Below are positions 1 to 7,128 of a DNA stretch of 64,000 nucleotides, one piece after another; position 1 is the first letter of the stretch, and every line of letters starts with the position of its first letter. Below the pieces are notes generated by a model. The model did not search any database and was not told where the DNA came from. It saw only the letters and a program-made list of their open reading frames with translations. Made by a program: the position numbers and the translations under genes. The stretch lies in NCBI RefSeq assembly GCF_000160135.1, contig NZ_GG729934.1:376499-440498 (forward strand), read 5' to 3'. The DNA comes from Oribacterium sp. oral taxon 078 str. F0262. Lineage in GTDB: Bacteria; Bacillota; Clostridia; Lachnospirales; Lachnospiraceae.

Positions 1-697
1 TTCGTATGAAATCCTGCGTCGGCATAAGGCATTGATTTGCCTTTATGAGAATCGGGCTCAGATGCGCTCCGATGAGTCCCATATCGTGGCTGAGGGGAAG
101 CCAGCTCAGGACGTGATCTCTCTCCGAAAAATCGGCTCCCCGGCTGATCCCGAGGAGATTGCTCAGGATATTCCTATGACTTAAAAGAACCCCCTTCGGC
201 CTCCCCGTGGAGCCGGAGGAAAACTGGATCATCGCCGCATCCCTCTCGGATAAAGGAGCCTCCCTGCCCCGCCCTCCAAACAGAAGGAGAGCCTCCACAC
301 TCTGAATCTCCCTCTCCTCTTCCAAAGCTTCAGGGAGGGCTCTTTCCCTCCGGAGGGAGAGCAGGCGCTCCTCGGAGAGAAGGTGTGCCGTCTTTAAGAC
401 AGCGCTCACGCTTCGGAGCTTCCGCTCCTTCTCCTCATCGAGAGCGGCGGGAAGAGCCGCCGGGAGCATGCCTCCCAGGAGGCAGCCCCAGAAGGCAATC
501 AGGAAGCGATGGGGGTCCGCGATCTGAAGGATCACCCTGTCTCCGGGCCGATAGCCCCTCTCCTGCATACCTCCCAGGATCTTTTCCGCCTCTCTAAGAA
601 GCTCCGCATAGCTTGTGAAGCTCTCTTTTCCGGCTTCAATAAAGCGGATTCCCTTCTCCGACTCCGCAGCACTTTTCAGGATATCGATCAGATTCAT
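1..697 (-). CDS. Acyl-adenylate synthetase (AMP-binding enzyme), N-terminal part
   Basis: Translating the minus strand from the ATG at 697 gives 232 residues with no stop before the window edge, so the C-terminal half is missing. Near residue 160 is the AMP-binding P-loop FSSGSTGRPKG, and further on WLPLSHDMGLIG, a sequence typical of fatty-acyl-AMP ligases and long-chain acyl-CoA synthetases. Such enzymes activate a carboxylic acid as an acyl-adenylate and pass it to CoA or a carrier protein. The start overlaps the stop of the upstream reductase-like gene as ATGA, implying translational coupling to the exporter operon. Substrate and acceptor cannot be told from this half. Family assignment is firm; a role in making an exported lipid or peptide is inference from the neighbours. 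Confidence 0.85.
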   Translation of the reverse strand, partial: MNLIDILKSAAESEKGIRFIEAGKESFTSYAELLREAEKILGGMQERGYRPGDRVILQIADPHRFLIAFWGCLLGGMLPAALPAALDEEKERKLRSVSAVLKTAHLLSEERLLSLRRERALPEALEEEREIQSVEALLLFGGRGREAPLSERDAAMIQFSSGSTGRPKGVLLSHRNILSNLLGISRGADFSERDHVLSWLPLSHDMGLIGAHLSPILIKANQCLMPTQDFIR

Positions 698-1590
698 TGG
701 ACCTCTCTCCTCTTCTTAAGGATCCGGTAGAGCTCTCTGTGGAGAAGCTCCATCTCCGCTCTTGCCTTCTCGGCATGTCTGTAAATAAAGCGTTCTCCGC
801 TCTCAGAGCAGTAGAAGGCCGAGAGCGCCGCCGAGAGCGCAGGCTCCGGGAGATGCAAAAAAAGCTTCATCTCCCCCGGAAGAATTCTGATCCCGCTTTT
901 CTTTAAAAGCCACAGATTGCTCCGGATCCTGCGGACCGTCCTCTTCATCAGCGCTCTGTTCCTCCCCGCGTCGATGTGATTTCCTCCCCCCTCGTAAATG
1001 GCATCCCCGAGAGGGACGACCATGGCGAGGTGGCAAAGCTGCCAGTCATACATCCTCGGACAGATTGCAAAGGGGATATGGGAGCGGAGAAAGATCCGCT
1101 TCAGCGCATAGATCCGGGCCGTCCTCTCCCCTCCGATCTCTCCGAAGCTCGTCTTCTGGAGAAAGGACGGTGTCAGACCACCATAGAGCACCCCTCCCTC
1201 GATCGAGCCTCCGGCGCCCGGAAAAGCCGGAATCAGCCGCCCCCTCCCGAGGATTTTCTCCCAGCCTTCATAGCCATCCAGATTGTTGATCATGCTCACG
1301 ATATTTTTGCATTCCGAATCGGCGAGCTGCCGGAACGCCTCCTCCGCCCGCTCCCTCCGCACCGTGACGAAGATAAAATCGTAGCTCCCGGCGGAATCCT
1401 TCACGAGGCGAACCGGGCAGCGCAAAGTCCTGTTCCCCTCCCGGTACAAAAGCCCCCTCTTCGAAAGCTCCGAAAGCCTCTGCCCCCTCGCATAGACACT
1501 CACCGGATAGCCCGCAAGAGACAGACTCTTCGCATAGATGCTCCCCACCGCTCCACAGCCGAAAATCAACAACCTTTCCTTATACCGCAT
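694..1590 (-). CDS. Ketopantoate reductase (ApbA/PanE) family oxidoreductase
   Basis: The 298-residue product opens with a Rossmann dinucleotide-binding site, LLIFGCGAVGSIYAKSL (GxGxxG), as in NADPH-dependent 2-dehydropantoate 2-reductases. The C-terminal half is the helical domain of that family. I start it at the ATG at 1590 rather than at 1629, because MRYKERLLIF puts the nucleotide site at the usual distance from the N-terminus. The start overlaps the 3' end of the adaptor gene by 11 bp and the stop overlaps the acyl-ligase start. Sitting between an exporter and an acyl-adenylating enzyme, it may act in a special pathway rather than in pantothenate synthesis; that is inference. The family is clear, the substrate unknown. 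Confidence 0.78.
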   Translation of the reverse strand: MRYKERLLIFGCGAVGSIYAKSLSLAGYPVSVYARGQRLSELSKRGLLYREGNRTLRCPVRLVKDSAGSYDFIFVTVRRERAEEAFRQLADSECKNIVSMINNLDGYEGWEKILGRGRLIPAFPGAGGSIEGGVLYGGLTPSFLQKTSFGEIGGERTARIYALKRIFLRSHIPFAICPRMYDWQLCHLAMVVPLGDAIYEGGGNHIDAGRNRALMKRTVRRIRSNLWLLKKSGIRILPGEMKLFLHLPEPALSAALSAFYCSESGERFIYRHAEKARAEMELLHRELYRILKKRREVQ

Positions 1591-2851
1591 GACAGCGCCT
1601 CCCATCGGAAAGCCCCTCCAGATCCGCATCGCGGATCACAAGCTCCCCCTCGGAAAGTCCTTCCTTTATCACATATACGGTATTGCTCTTGTAGCTCACA
1701 TTGACCTCTGTCTTAACCGCCCGATTGCCGATCAGGCGGAATACGAAATCCCTGCCGTCGCTCCGAAAGACCGCGGAGCCCGGGACAGACAGAACCTCCT
1801 TCTCCCGGTAGATCGTAAACTCCAGATCCACGTCACTCCCGGGCTTTAAGGCCGGTCCCTCCTCCAGCTCGACGACGAGCTTCACCTTGTATTCCTTCAG
1901 TCCGAGCGCGGAGGTGGAGGACTCCGCAAAGCCGAAGATCTCAGAAATCACAGCTTTGCAGGACTCATCCTTTCCCTGAAGCTTCTGCGTGAGCTTCACT
2001 TCGTCCCCCACCCTGAGGTAGGGCTCATAGGAGGTCAGGATATCCGCCTCGGCCCTCCTGCTTTTTCCGTCCCGGATCACAAAAAGCTGCTGCCCCTCCG
2101 CGACCTGTGATAAGCCCGCAATATCCGCTCTCACGATATAGCCGCTGCAGGCTGCCCGGATCTCACACTTTCCCTTCTTTTTCTCCAGCTGCTCGATTCC
2201 CTTTTCCTCTGCCCCGATCATCGCGTCAAGCTTCTCCCTGGTATCGCCCGCATAATCATTTTTCAATTTCTCTTCGAGGCTTCTCCGTCTGGACTCCGAG
2301 AGCTCCAGTGAGCTTTTCGCGTTTTCCAGGGCGAGCTCCGCCTTTTCCTTCTCCTCCTGCGAGATATCACCGCTCTCATAGAGGCTCTTAGATCGGTCGA
2401 GATCCCGCTCCGCCTTCTCTTCCCTGCTCCTTTCCTCTCTCTCCTTAAGTCTGAGCTGCTCCATCTCCGATCGGATATCCTCCTTCTTTCGGCTTTCCTC
2501 TGAGACAGCTCCTTCGATCTCTGCCTGATAGGCCGCAATATTTTGCCGCTTTACGGCGATCGCATCGTCGTAGTTCTCCGTTTTTATCCTGGCAAGGATA
2601 TCTCCCTCTTCTACATAAGAGCCCTCGGAAAAGAAAAGCTCCTCAACGCCCCCGCTCACCTCAGAGATCAGTGCCCTGTCCTCCCCGCCCCGGACGACGC
2701 CGGTCTCCGTAAAGCGATCGACGACTTCCCCCCTCTCCACCCTGCACGCAGAGACCGGCAGGCCCCTATGCAGGAAGAAAAGGAAGGCGGCAGGAAGGAG
2801 AAGAACGACAGCTGCCATCAGAATGTATTTTCCTTTAAAGATCCTCTTCAC
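1580..2851 (-). CDS. HlyD/MacA-type membrane-fusion adaptor of ABC exporter
   Basis: The product has a short basic N-terminus, one membrane segment (about residues 10-28), a lipoyl-like half-motif, a long charged coiled-coil hairpin (about residues 80-210) and C-terminal beta domains. This is the plan of the adaptor that links a MacB-type ABC pump to the outside in Gram-positives. I start it at the GTG at 2851, which has a GGGAGG site 9 bases upstream and gives VKRIFKGKYILM, 423 residues. The reading frame stays open to 2998, but that would overlap the permease gene and add a Lys/Glu-rich stretch with no ribosome-binding site. It lies 50 bp downstream of the permease. Substrate unknown. Confidence 0.85.
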   Translation of the reverse strand: MKRIFKGKYILMAAVVLLLPAAFLFFLHRGLPVSACRVERGEVVDRFTETGVVRGGEDRALISEVSGGVEELFFSEGSYVEEGDILARIKTENYDDAIAVKRQNIAAYQAEIEGAVSEESRKKEDIRSEMEQLRLKEREERSREEKAERDLDRSKSLYESGDISQEEKEKAELALENAKSSLELSESRRRSLEEKLKNDYAGDTREKLDAMIGAEEKGIEQLEKKKGKCEIRAACSGYIVRADIAGLSQVAEGQQLFVIRDGKSRRAEADILTSYEPYLRVGDEVKLTQKLQGKDESCKAVISEIFGFAESSTSALGLKEYKVKLVVELEEGPALKPGSDVDLEFTIYREKEVLSVPGSAVFRSDGRDFVFRLIGNRAVKTEVNVSYKSNTVYVIKEGLSEGELVIRDADLEGLSDGRRCHAV

Positions 2852-2901
2852 TACTTCTTTCCTCCCTCTTTTCCCTTCTTCTTTTTCTCCCTCTCCTTCT
2901 T

Positions 2902-5247
2902 CTACTCCCTTTCCTTTAGAACCTCCGCGACATCGATTTTCCCCAAGGAACGGAAGGAAAGCAAAAGGGAGAGCGCGGAGACGGAGGCGCAGAGACAAAA
3001 TCCCTTCAAATAGGAGCCGGGCGGCACATGGAATTTAAGGAGATAGGCATCGGAGGACAGTATTTTCGAGAGAATATCCCGAACGAGGAAGGACAGAGGA
3101 AAACCGATAATGATCCCGAGCGAAAAATCGGCCAGTTCCTCCCATAGGATCATGCTTCTAAGCTCCTTTGAGGGAGTGCCGAAGAGGAGAAGCGTTCCGA
3201 ACTCATTCCTTCTCTCCCGGAGAAGAATATTTCTGATGTTTATGATCAGAACGAAACCCATTGCAACAGAAAGCGAGGAAAAGATCGTCATCATCGAGGA
3301 CATGCTGTCGATCAGGCTCCGATAGCTTTTCAGCACCCGGGAGGATTCCGTAAGGGATCTGACTGAGCTCGTCTCCGAGAGAATCTTTCTCACTCTCTGC
3401 TCCTCCCCTCTCTGCACCTTAAAGAGAAGCTCATTCACTCCGGTCTTTTTCGGGAAATACCGATGCATCTCGTCGATATCGATATAGCAGCCCCCGCCGA
3501 AGCTTTCCTCCGCGACATAGACGACCGGGAGAGATACCTTGTTCTTTGCGAGATACGGATTGTAGACCGAAAGCTCATCTCCTGCGCGGATACCGAGTTT
3601 TCCGGCCGTGATGGAGTTTATGACGAGTCCGCCGCTTCTGAGCCGGATCTCTCTGCCGTAGCAGTCTGCCAGCCGATGCTCACCGGAATCGCGGCGAAAG
3701 GCCGTAAGGCTCGAAAGCAGGCTGTGATTTTCGTGCTCCAGGCTTACGGAATATCTCGCCTCGCACTCCAGCTCATAGATCCCCGCGATCTGCCGCATGC
3801 TGTTTTCCATATTGTTCCTGTCCTTGAAGCCGTCCAGGCTGAGCTTCATATCATAGAGCTCGACCTTCGTAAACTGCATGGTATACATATGCTCCGCGAT
3901 CACATTGAAGGAAAAGATGACGGAGGACAGGGCGAAGGGGAAGGCCGCCGCAAAGGCCGCGAGAAGATTCCTCCTCTTATTTCTCAGCATAAAGCGAAGG
4001 CTCATCCTCTGGGCAGGGCCGAGTCGAAGACGAAGGAAGTCCGGCAGCCTCTTCCCGCTCCTTTGCTCCGGCACTGCGCCCCTCATGGATTCCGCCGGAT
4101 GGATCTTCAAAATGCCCCGGACTCCCGCAAGAACCGCTGCCAGACTTATCATCAGCGCGAGGAAGGCCGCTGCCGCCCTGCTCTCCCAGTAATAATGCAG
4201 CTCTCTTTTCGGAAGATTGTAGTACAGGGAATAGAGGTAGAGCGCATAGCGCTCCATCGGGACAGAAAGAAGGGAGCCCAGGAGCGAACCGAAGGCCGAG
4301 ACAAGGCCTCCGACAAACAGATAGCCTGCCGTGAGCGAAAGATCCGGAAAGCCAAATGCCTTCATGGTCCCGATCAGAGCGCGATCCCTCTCGATGAGCT
4401 TGATGAGTACGACATAAAGCATGAAGGCGGACACCAGGAAAAAGATGAGCGGAAGCAGGATAGAGACCGCAAAGAGCTGCGCAAACTGTGAATCCATCTG
4501 ATGATAGCTGAGCTGATCCTCCCTCGATACGAGAGAGGAGATGCCGTATTCGGACAGCCTTTCCCGAAGCTGTTCCCTGACATCCTGAAAGGAATATCCC
4601 TTTTCCAGGCTGATCCCGAGCTCATTCACAATGCCTTCTTTGCCGAGACAGTTCTCAAGACTTCTTCTCTCCAGGCAGGCGATATCGTAGATCAGCGTAT
4701 CGGGGATCTGGGCCCCGCCCGGCGGTATGGCATAGATGTATTCCGGCTCCTGGACCGTGCCGCAGATGTAAAAGGTCCTCGGCCTGTCTCCGATGATCAG
4801 GCGGACCGGATCCCCGTAGTGCAGCCCTCTGTCCTGAAACATCTTATAGCCGATGCATATCCCGTCTCCCTCCGGAAAGTTCCCCGCAATGAGACAGCGG
4901 TTCAGGGAATCCTCTTCGCCGACGGCCAGCATATGAACGCTGACGATATCGCCTCCCTCCTCCGTCTGAAGACGCAGATCCTCCGAAAGGCGCCCGAAGA
5001 CCTCCTTCACTCCCTCGATCTCCCGGAGCTTCCCGAGCTCCCTCCCCGGCATGCGCTCAAGCTTCACAAAGACATCGGCAAAATGCTGCTTTTCGTAATA
5101 ACGGTTCAGCGAGTCCCGAAGATTCCAGCGAATATCTGTTTCCGCGACAAGAATCAGTACACCGAGCGCTATGATGAGCACAGCGCCGATGTAGGATGAA
5201 AGATCCCCAGCGGCTCCTCTTAGGATGTTCTTCAGATAGCCCTTCAT
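2902..5247 (-). CDS. FtsX-family ABC transporter permease (MacB-like)
   Basis: This 781-residue membrane protein has an N-terminal membrane segment (about 18-36), a large extracytoplasmic domain, three segments around 250-390, a second extracytoplasmic domain (about 470-640) and three C-terminal segments. This duplicated FtsX layout is typical of Gram-positive MacB-like and antimicrobial-peptide exporters. Its ATG directly follows the TAA of the ATPase gene, so the two should be made in stoichiometric amounts. With the adaptor gene downstream it completes a tripartite exporter for peptides, lipids or other bulky molecules. The cargo may be what the neighbouring ligase and reductase-like enzyme produce; that is inference. 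Confidence 0.9.
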   Translation of the reverse strand: MKGYLKNILRGAAGDLSSYIGAVLIIALGVLILVAETDIRWNLRDSLNRYYEKQHFADVFVKLERMPGRELGKLREIEGVKEVFGRLSEDLRLQTEEGGDIVSVHMLAVGEEDSLNRCLIAGNFPEGDGICIGYKMFQDRGLHYGDPVRLIIGDRPRTFYICGTVQEPEYIYAIPPGGAQIPDTLIYDIACLERRSLENCLGKEGIVNELGISLEKGYSFQDVREQLRERLSEYGISSLVSREDQLSYHQMDSQFAQLFAVSILLPLIFFLVSAFMLYVVLIKLIERDRALIGTMKAFGFPDLSLTAGYLFVGGLVSAFGSLLGSLLSVPMERYALYLYSLYYNLPKRELHYYWESRAAAAFLALMISLAAVLAGVRGILKIHPAESMRGAVPEQRSGKRLPDFLRLRLGPAQRMSLRFMLRNKRRNLLAAFAAAFPFALSSVIFSFNVIAEHMYTMQFTKVELYDMKLSLDGFKDRNNMENSMRQIAGIYELECEARYSVSLEHENHSLLSSLTAFRRDSGEHRLADCYGREIRLRSGGLVINSITAGKLGIRAGDELSVYNPYLAKNKVSLPVVYVAEESFGGGCYIDIDEMHRYFPKKTGVNELLFKVQRGEEQRVRKILSETSSVRSLTESSRVLKSYRSLIDSMSSMMTIFSSLSVAMGFVLIINIRNILLRERRNEFGTLLLFGTPSKELRSMILWEELADFSLGIIIGFPLSFLVRDILSKILSSDAYLLKFHVPPGSYLKGFCLCASVSALSLLLSFRSLGKIDVAEVLKERE

Positions 5248-5934
5248 TTACCACTCCACCTCTTCCGGCGCACTCCTTCTTTGATTGACGCTGACATGAT
5301 CGATCCTGCCGTCCCTCACATAGAAGACCCTGTCTGCCGTCTCCGCGATCTTTTCGTTGTGTGTGATAATCAGCACCGTCTTTTTGTACTCCCGATTGAA
5401 GTCCCAGAGAAGCTGAAGAATCTGCGCTCCTGTCTTAATGTCCAGAGCCCCCGTCGGCTCATCGCAGAGAAGCAGATCCGGATTTTTGCAAAGTGCCCTG
5501 GCGATCGCAACTCTCTGCTGCTGTCCCCCCGAAAGCTTCGATGGGAAGTGATCGGCGCGATCGGAGAGTCCCACCCGCTGCAGCAGATCCCCGGGATCAA
5601 GCGGATCCTCCGAGAGCTCCGCCATGATCTCGATATTTTCCAGCGCGGACAGATTCGGAAGCAGGTTATAAAACTGAAAAACGAAGCCGATATGCTCTTT
5701 CCGGTAGCGGCTCATCTCGGCCTTTCGAGCGAATTCCAGGGCCTTTTCGCGGTAGAGCACAGTCCCCTCGCTGACGGTCTCAATCCCCCCGATGATGTTC
5801 AAAAGGGTACTCTTCCCGGAGCCGCTCGGCCCGAGAATCACGATGAACTCACCTTCCTCCACCTCAAAGGAAACATCCCTCAAGGCCTGGACTTCTATCT
5901 CCCCAACACGAAAAACTTTTGAAATATTTTTCAC
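5248..5934 (-). CDS. ABC transporter ATP-binding protein, MacB/LolD type
   Basis: The 228 residues from the GTG at 5934 hold Walker [10 protein letters not shown] (about 35-43), the signature [14 protein letters not shown] and Walker [13 protein letters not shown], characteristic of the MacB/LolD family that drives FtsX-type permeases. It is the first gene of the exporter operon. The start is uncertain: the only good Shine-Dalgarno site, GGGAGGT at 5957-5963, is 22 bases from the GTG. The intervening in-frame codons include ATC (5947-5949) and ATA (5944-5946), which would give a more usual N-terminus of the form (M)[10 protein letters not shown]. No upstream ATG exists before an in-frame stop at 5968-5970. 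Confidence 0.92.
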   Translation of the reverse strand: MKNISKVFRVGEIEVQALRDVSFEVEEGEFIVILGPSGSGKSTLLNIIGGIETVSEGTVLYREKALEFARKAEMSRYRKEHIGFVFQFYNLLPNLSALENIEIMAELSEDPLDPGDLLQRVGLSDRADHFPSKLSGGQQQRVAIARALCKNPDLLLCDEPTGALDIKTGAQILQLLWDFNREYKKTVLIITHNEKIAETADRVFYVRDGRIDHVSVNQRRSAPEEVEW

Positions 5935-5966
5935 CTGAAGTAATATGATGGAAATACCTCCCGTAC

Positions 5967-5982
5967 GTTAGTTATAACTAAC
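5967..5982. promoter_or_regulatory. Perfect 16-bp palindromic operator of the exporter operon
   Basis: GTTAGTTATAACTAAC is a perfect inverted repeat with the size and style of TetR-family operators. It lies just downstream of the -10 element of the exporter promoter, where a bound repressor would block initiation. No regulator gene is adjacent; the owner is unknown. Confidence 0.65.
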
Positions 5983-5989
5983 TATCGTC

Positions 5990-6019
5990 ATAATACACGA
6001 AAACCCCGGGGAATTGCAA
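5990..6019 (-). promoter_or_regulatory. Sigma-A-type promoter of the ABC exporter operon
   Basis: On the minus strand the -35 TTGCAA (6014-6019) is separated by 18 bp from the -10 TATTAT (5990-5995). Initiation would fall about seven bases further on, at the edge of the 16-bp palindrome. Confidence 0.6.
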
Positions 6020-6124
6020 GCAAAAGATCTTAAATAAAACTTACCGGTATTGCATCATAGAACTTGACACTTCTCATTCACGGATTGAAATAAGAAATTT
6101 TGTCATAATATTTACGTATTTTTA

Positions 6125-6153
6125 TTGACACACGTATTTTTTACGTGTATCCT
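6125..6153 (+). promoter_or_regulatory. hicAB promoter with embedded inverted-repeat operator
   Basis: TTGACA (6125-6130), a 17-bp spacer and TATCCT (6148-6153) form a good promoter pointing at hicA. The spacer is almost exactly filled by an inverted repeat, ACACGTA (6130-6136) and TACGTGT (6142-6148), separated by five T residues. This is a plausible site for autorepression by the HicB C-terminal DNA-binding domain. Confidence 0.65.
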
Positions 6154-6183
6154 GTTTATGAAAACGAAAGGAGAGATAAAACA

Positions 6184-6369
6184 TTGAAGGTATCAGAAAT
6201 CGTAAAGCTCTTAAAGAAAAATGGATGCTATAAAACCAAAGAAGGTGCCAATCATGAACGATGGTACTCTCCCATAACCGGGAAGACATTCTCCATCCCA
6301 AGGCACTATGGCAAAGAGCTTATGAAAAAGACAGAGCAGAGTATTCTGACCGATGCGGGGCTGAAATAA
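6184..6369 (+). CDS. hicA: HicA-type mRNA interferase toxin
   Basis: Starting at TTG 6184, with AAGGAGAG about 9 bases upstream, the product is 61 residues, MKVSEIVKLLKKNGCYKTK onward. That is the usual length and fold pattern of HicA, a small double-stranded-RNA-binding-like toxin that cleaves mRNA. His24 in GANHERWY sits at the position of the catalytic histidine. A GTG at 6145 in the same frame lies inside the promoter and is not credible as a start. The antitoxin gene follows 50 bp downstream. Toxin-first order is typical for hicAB. Base composition is much richer in A+T than in the neighbouring genes, suggesting acquisition. Confidence 0.88.
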   Translation: MKVSEIVKLLKKNGCYKTKEGANHERWYSPITGKTFSIPRHYGKELMKKTEQSILTDAGLK

Positions 6370-6419
6370 GTCCCACTCAACTTCAATGCTTTATCCAAAC
6401 AATATTAAGGAGGCAGTAT

Positions 6420-6815
6420 ATGGCAAACTATATTTATCCGGCGGTTTTCACAGAAGAGGAAAACGGTTACTCTGTGAATTTTCCCGATCTTGATGGAGCC
6501 TATACCTGTGGAAAAACTCTTAGCGAAGCCTTGTCAATGGCGGAGGATGTTCTGTCATTGACGTTGGTGGACTATGAGGACCGCAAAGAGGAGATTCCCG
6601 ATCCGTCTCCTATCAAGTCTGTACCAAGTGATGCCAATGAATTTGTCTCACTCATTCCCTGTGATACCGAAAAATACAGACGGCTTATGAAGAATCAAGC
6701 GGTTAAGAAAACTCTCTCTATTCCGGAATGGCTGAATGAAGCCGCTACAGCTGCCGGATTGAATTTTTCACAGGTTTTGCAGGAGGCGCTGAAACTGAAA
6801 TTGAATCTGCGGTGA
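6420..6815 (+). CDS. hicB: HicB-family antitoxin
   Basis: The ATG at 6420 follows AAGGAGG by seven bases and gives 131 residues. The N-terminal half (about 1-65, YPAVFTEEENGYSVNFPDLDGA) is the HicB partial RNase-H fold that neutralises HicA. The C-terminal part (about 100-130, SIPEWLNEAATAAGLNFSQVL) resembles a ribbon-helix-helix DNA-binding segment, which would let it repress its own promoter at the inverted repeat upstream of hicA. A longer open frame back to 6261 overlaps hicA and lacks a ribosome-binding site. It is co-transcribed with hicA and ends before a strong bidirectional terminator. Confidence 0.9.
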   Translation: MANYIYPAVFTEEENGYSVNFPDLDGAYTCGKTLSEALSMAEDVLSLTLVDYEDRKEEIPDPSPIKSVPSDANEFVSLIPCDTEKYRRLMKNQAVKKTLSIPEWLNEAATAAGLNFSQVLQEALKLKLNLR

Positions 6816-6890
6816 AAAATCGCTATGACATAGTCCTTCCTCAGAAGCTTTTGTTTCTAAGTTCAGCGGCTTGATGGACTCCCGATTTCT

Positions 6891-6912
6891 CTGTACAGTT
6901 TCTGTACAGTTT
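6891..6912. repeat. Tandem 11-bp repeat (CTGTACAGTTT x2)
   Basis: Two exact copies, 6891-6901 and 6902-6912, each contain the palindrome CTGTACAG. They lie in the non-coding gap between hicB and tRNA-Trp. Function unknown; a protein-binding site or the footprint of a past recombination event are both possible. Confidence 0.6.
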
Positions 6913-6969
6913 TTTCGATTACGATTAGACATGATTTTTGCGCTATCACAAGCGATATTTTACGGCAGC

Positions 6970-7030
6970 AAAAAAGGCTTAAACACGTTGATTTTCCTGG
7001 GAATCTACGTATTTAAGCCATTTTTCTTTT
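6970..7030. terminator. Bidirectional terminator between hicB and tRNA-Trp
   Basis: Arms 6976-6987 (GGCTTAAACACG) and 7008-7019 (CGTATTTAAGCC) pair with one mismatch around a 20-base loop. A T-rich run follows on the plus strand (7020-7030) and a run of six T on the minus strand (6970-6975). It can serve hicAB from the left and radA/tRNA-Trp from the right. Confidence 0.75.
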
Positions 7031-7032
7031 CA

Positions 7033-7103
7033 CAGGGGATGAGGGATTCGAACCCCCATCGGCGGTTTTGGAGACCGTTGCTCTACCCTTGAACTAATCC
7101 CCT
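7033..7103 (-). tRNA. tRNA-Trp (anticodon CCA)
   Basis: The minus strand folds into a 71-base cloverleaf. Acceptor arms are AGGGGAT and ATCCCCT; the anticodon loop is CTCCAAA with anticodon CCA; the T-loop is TTCGAAT; the discriminator base is G. The 3' CCA is not encoded. There is one A-C mismatch at the base of the anticodon stem. It lies 25 bp downstream of the radA stop and is probably co-transcribed or closely linked. A tRNA 3' end next to an AT-rich patch is a common integration point, but no second att-like copy was found. Confidence 0.93.
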
Positions 7104-7128
7104 CTTTTGCGACAGAACACATTCTATG

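Noticed and set aside
6871-7092. A 73-residue plus-strand open frame
   Set aside because: It crosses the bidirectional terminator and reads into the tRNA-Trp gene on the other strand; no ribosome-binding site.
7033-7103. tRNA-Trp 3' end as an integration site with a direct repeat across the hicAB patch
   Set aside because: No second copy of the tRNA 3' sequence was found on the far side of the patch, and no integrase gene is present.
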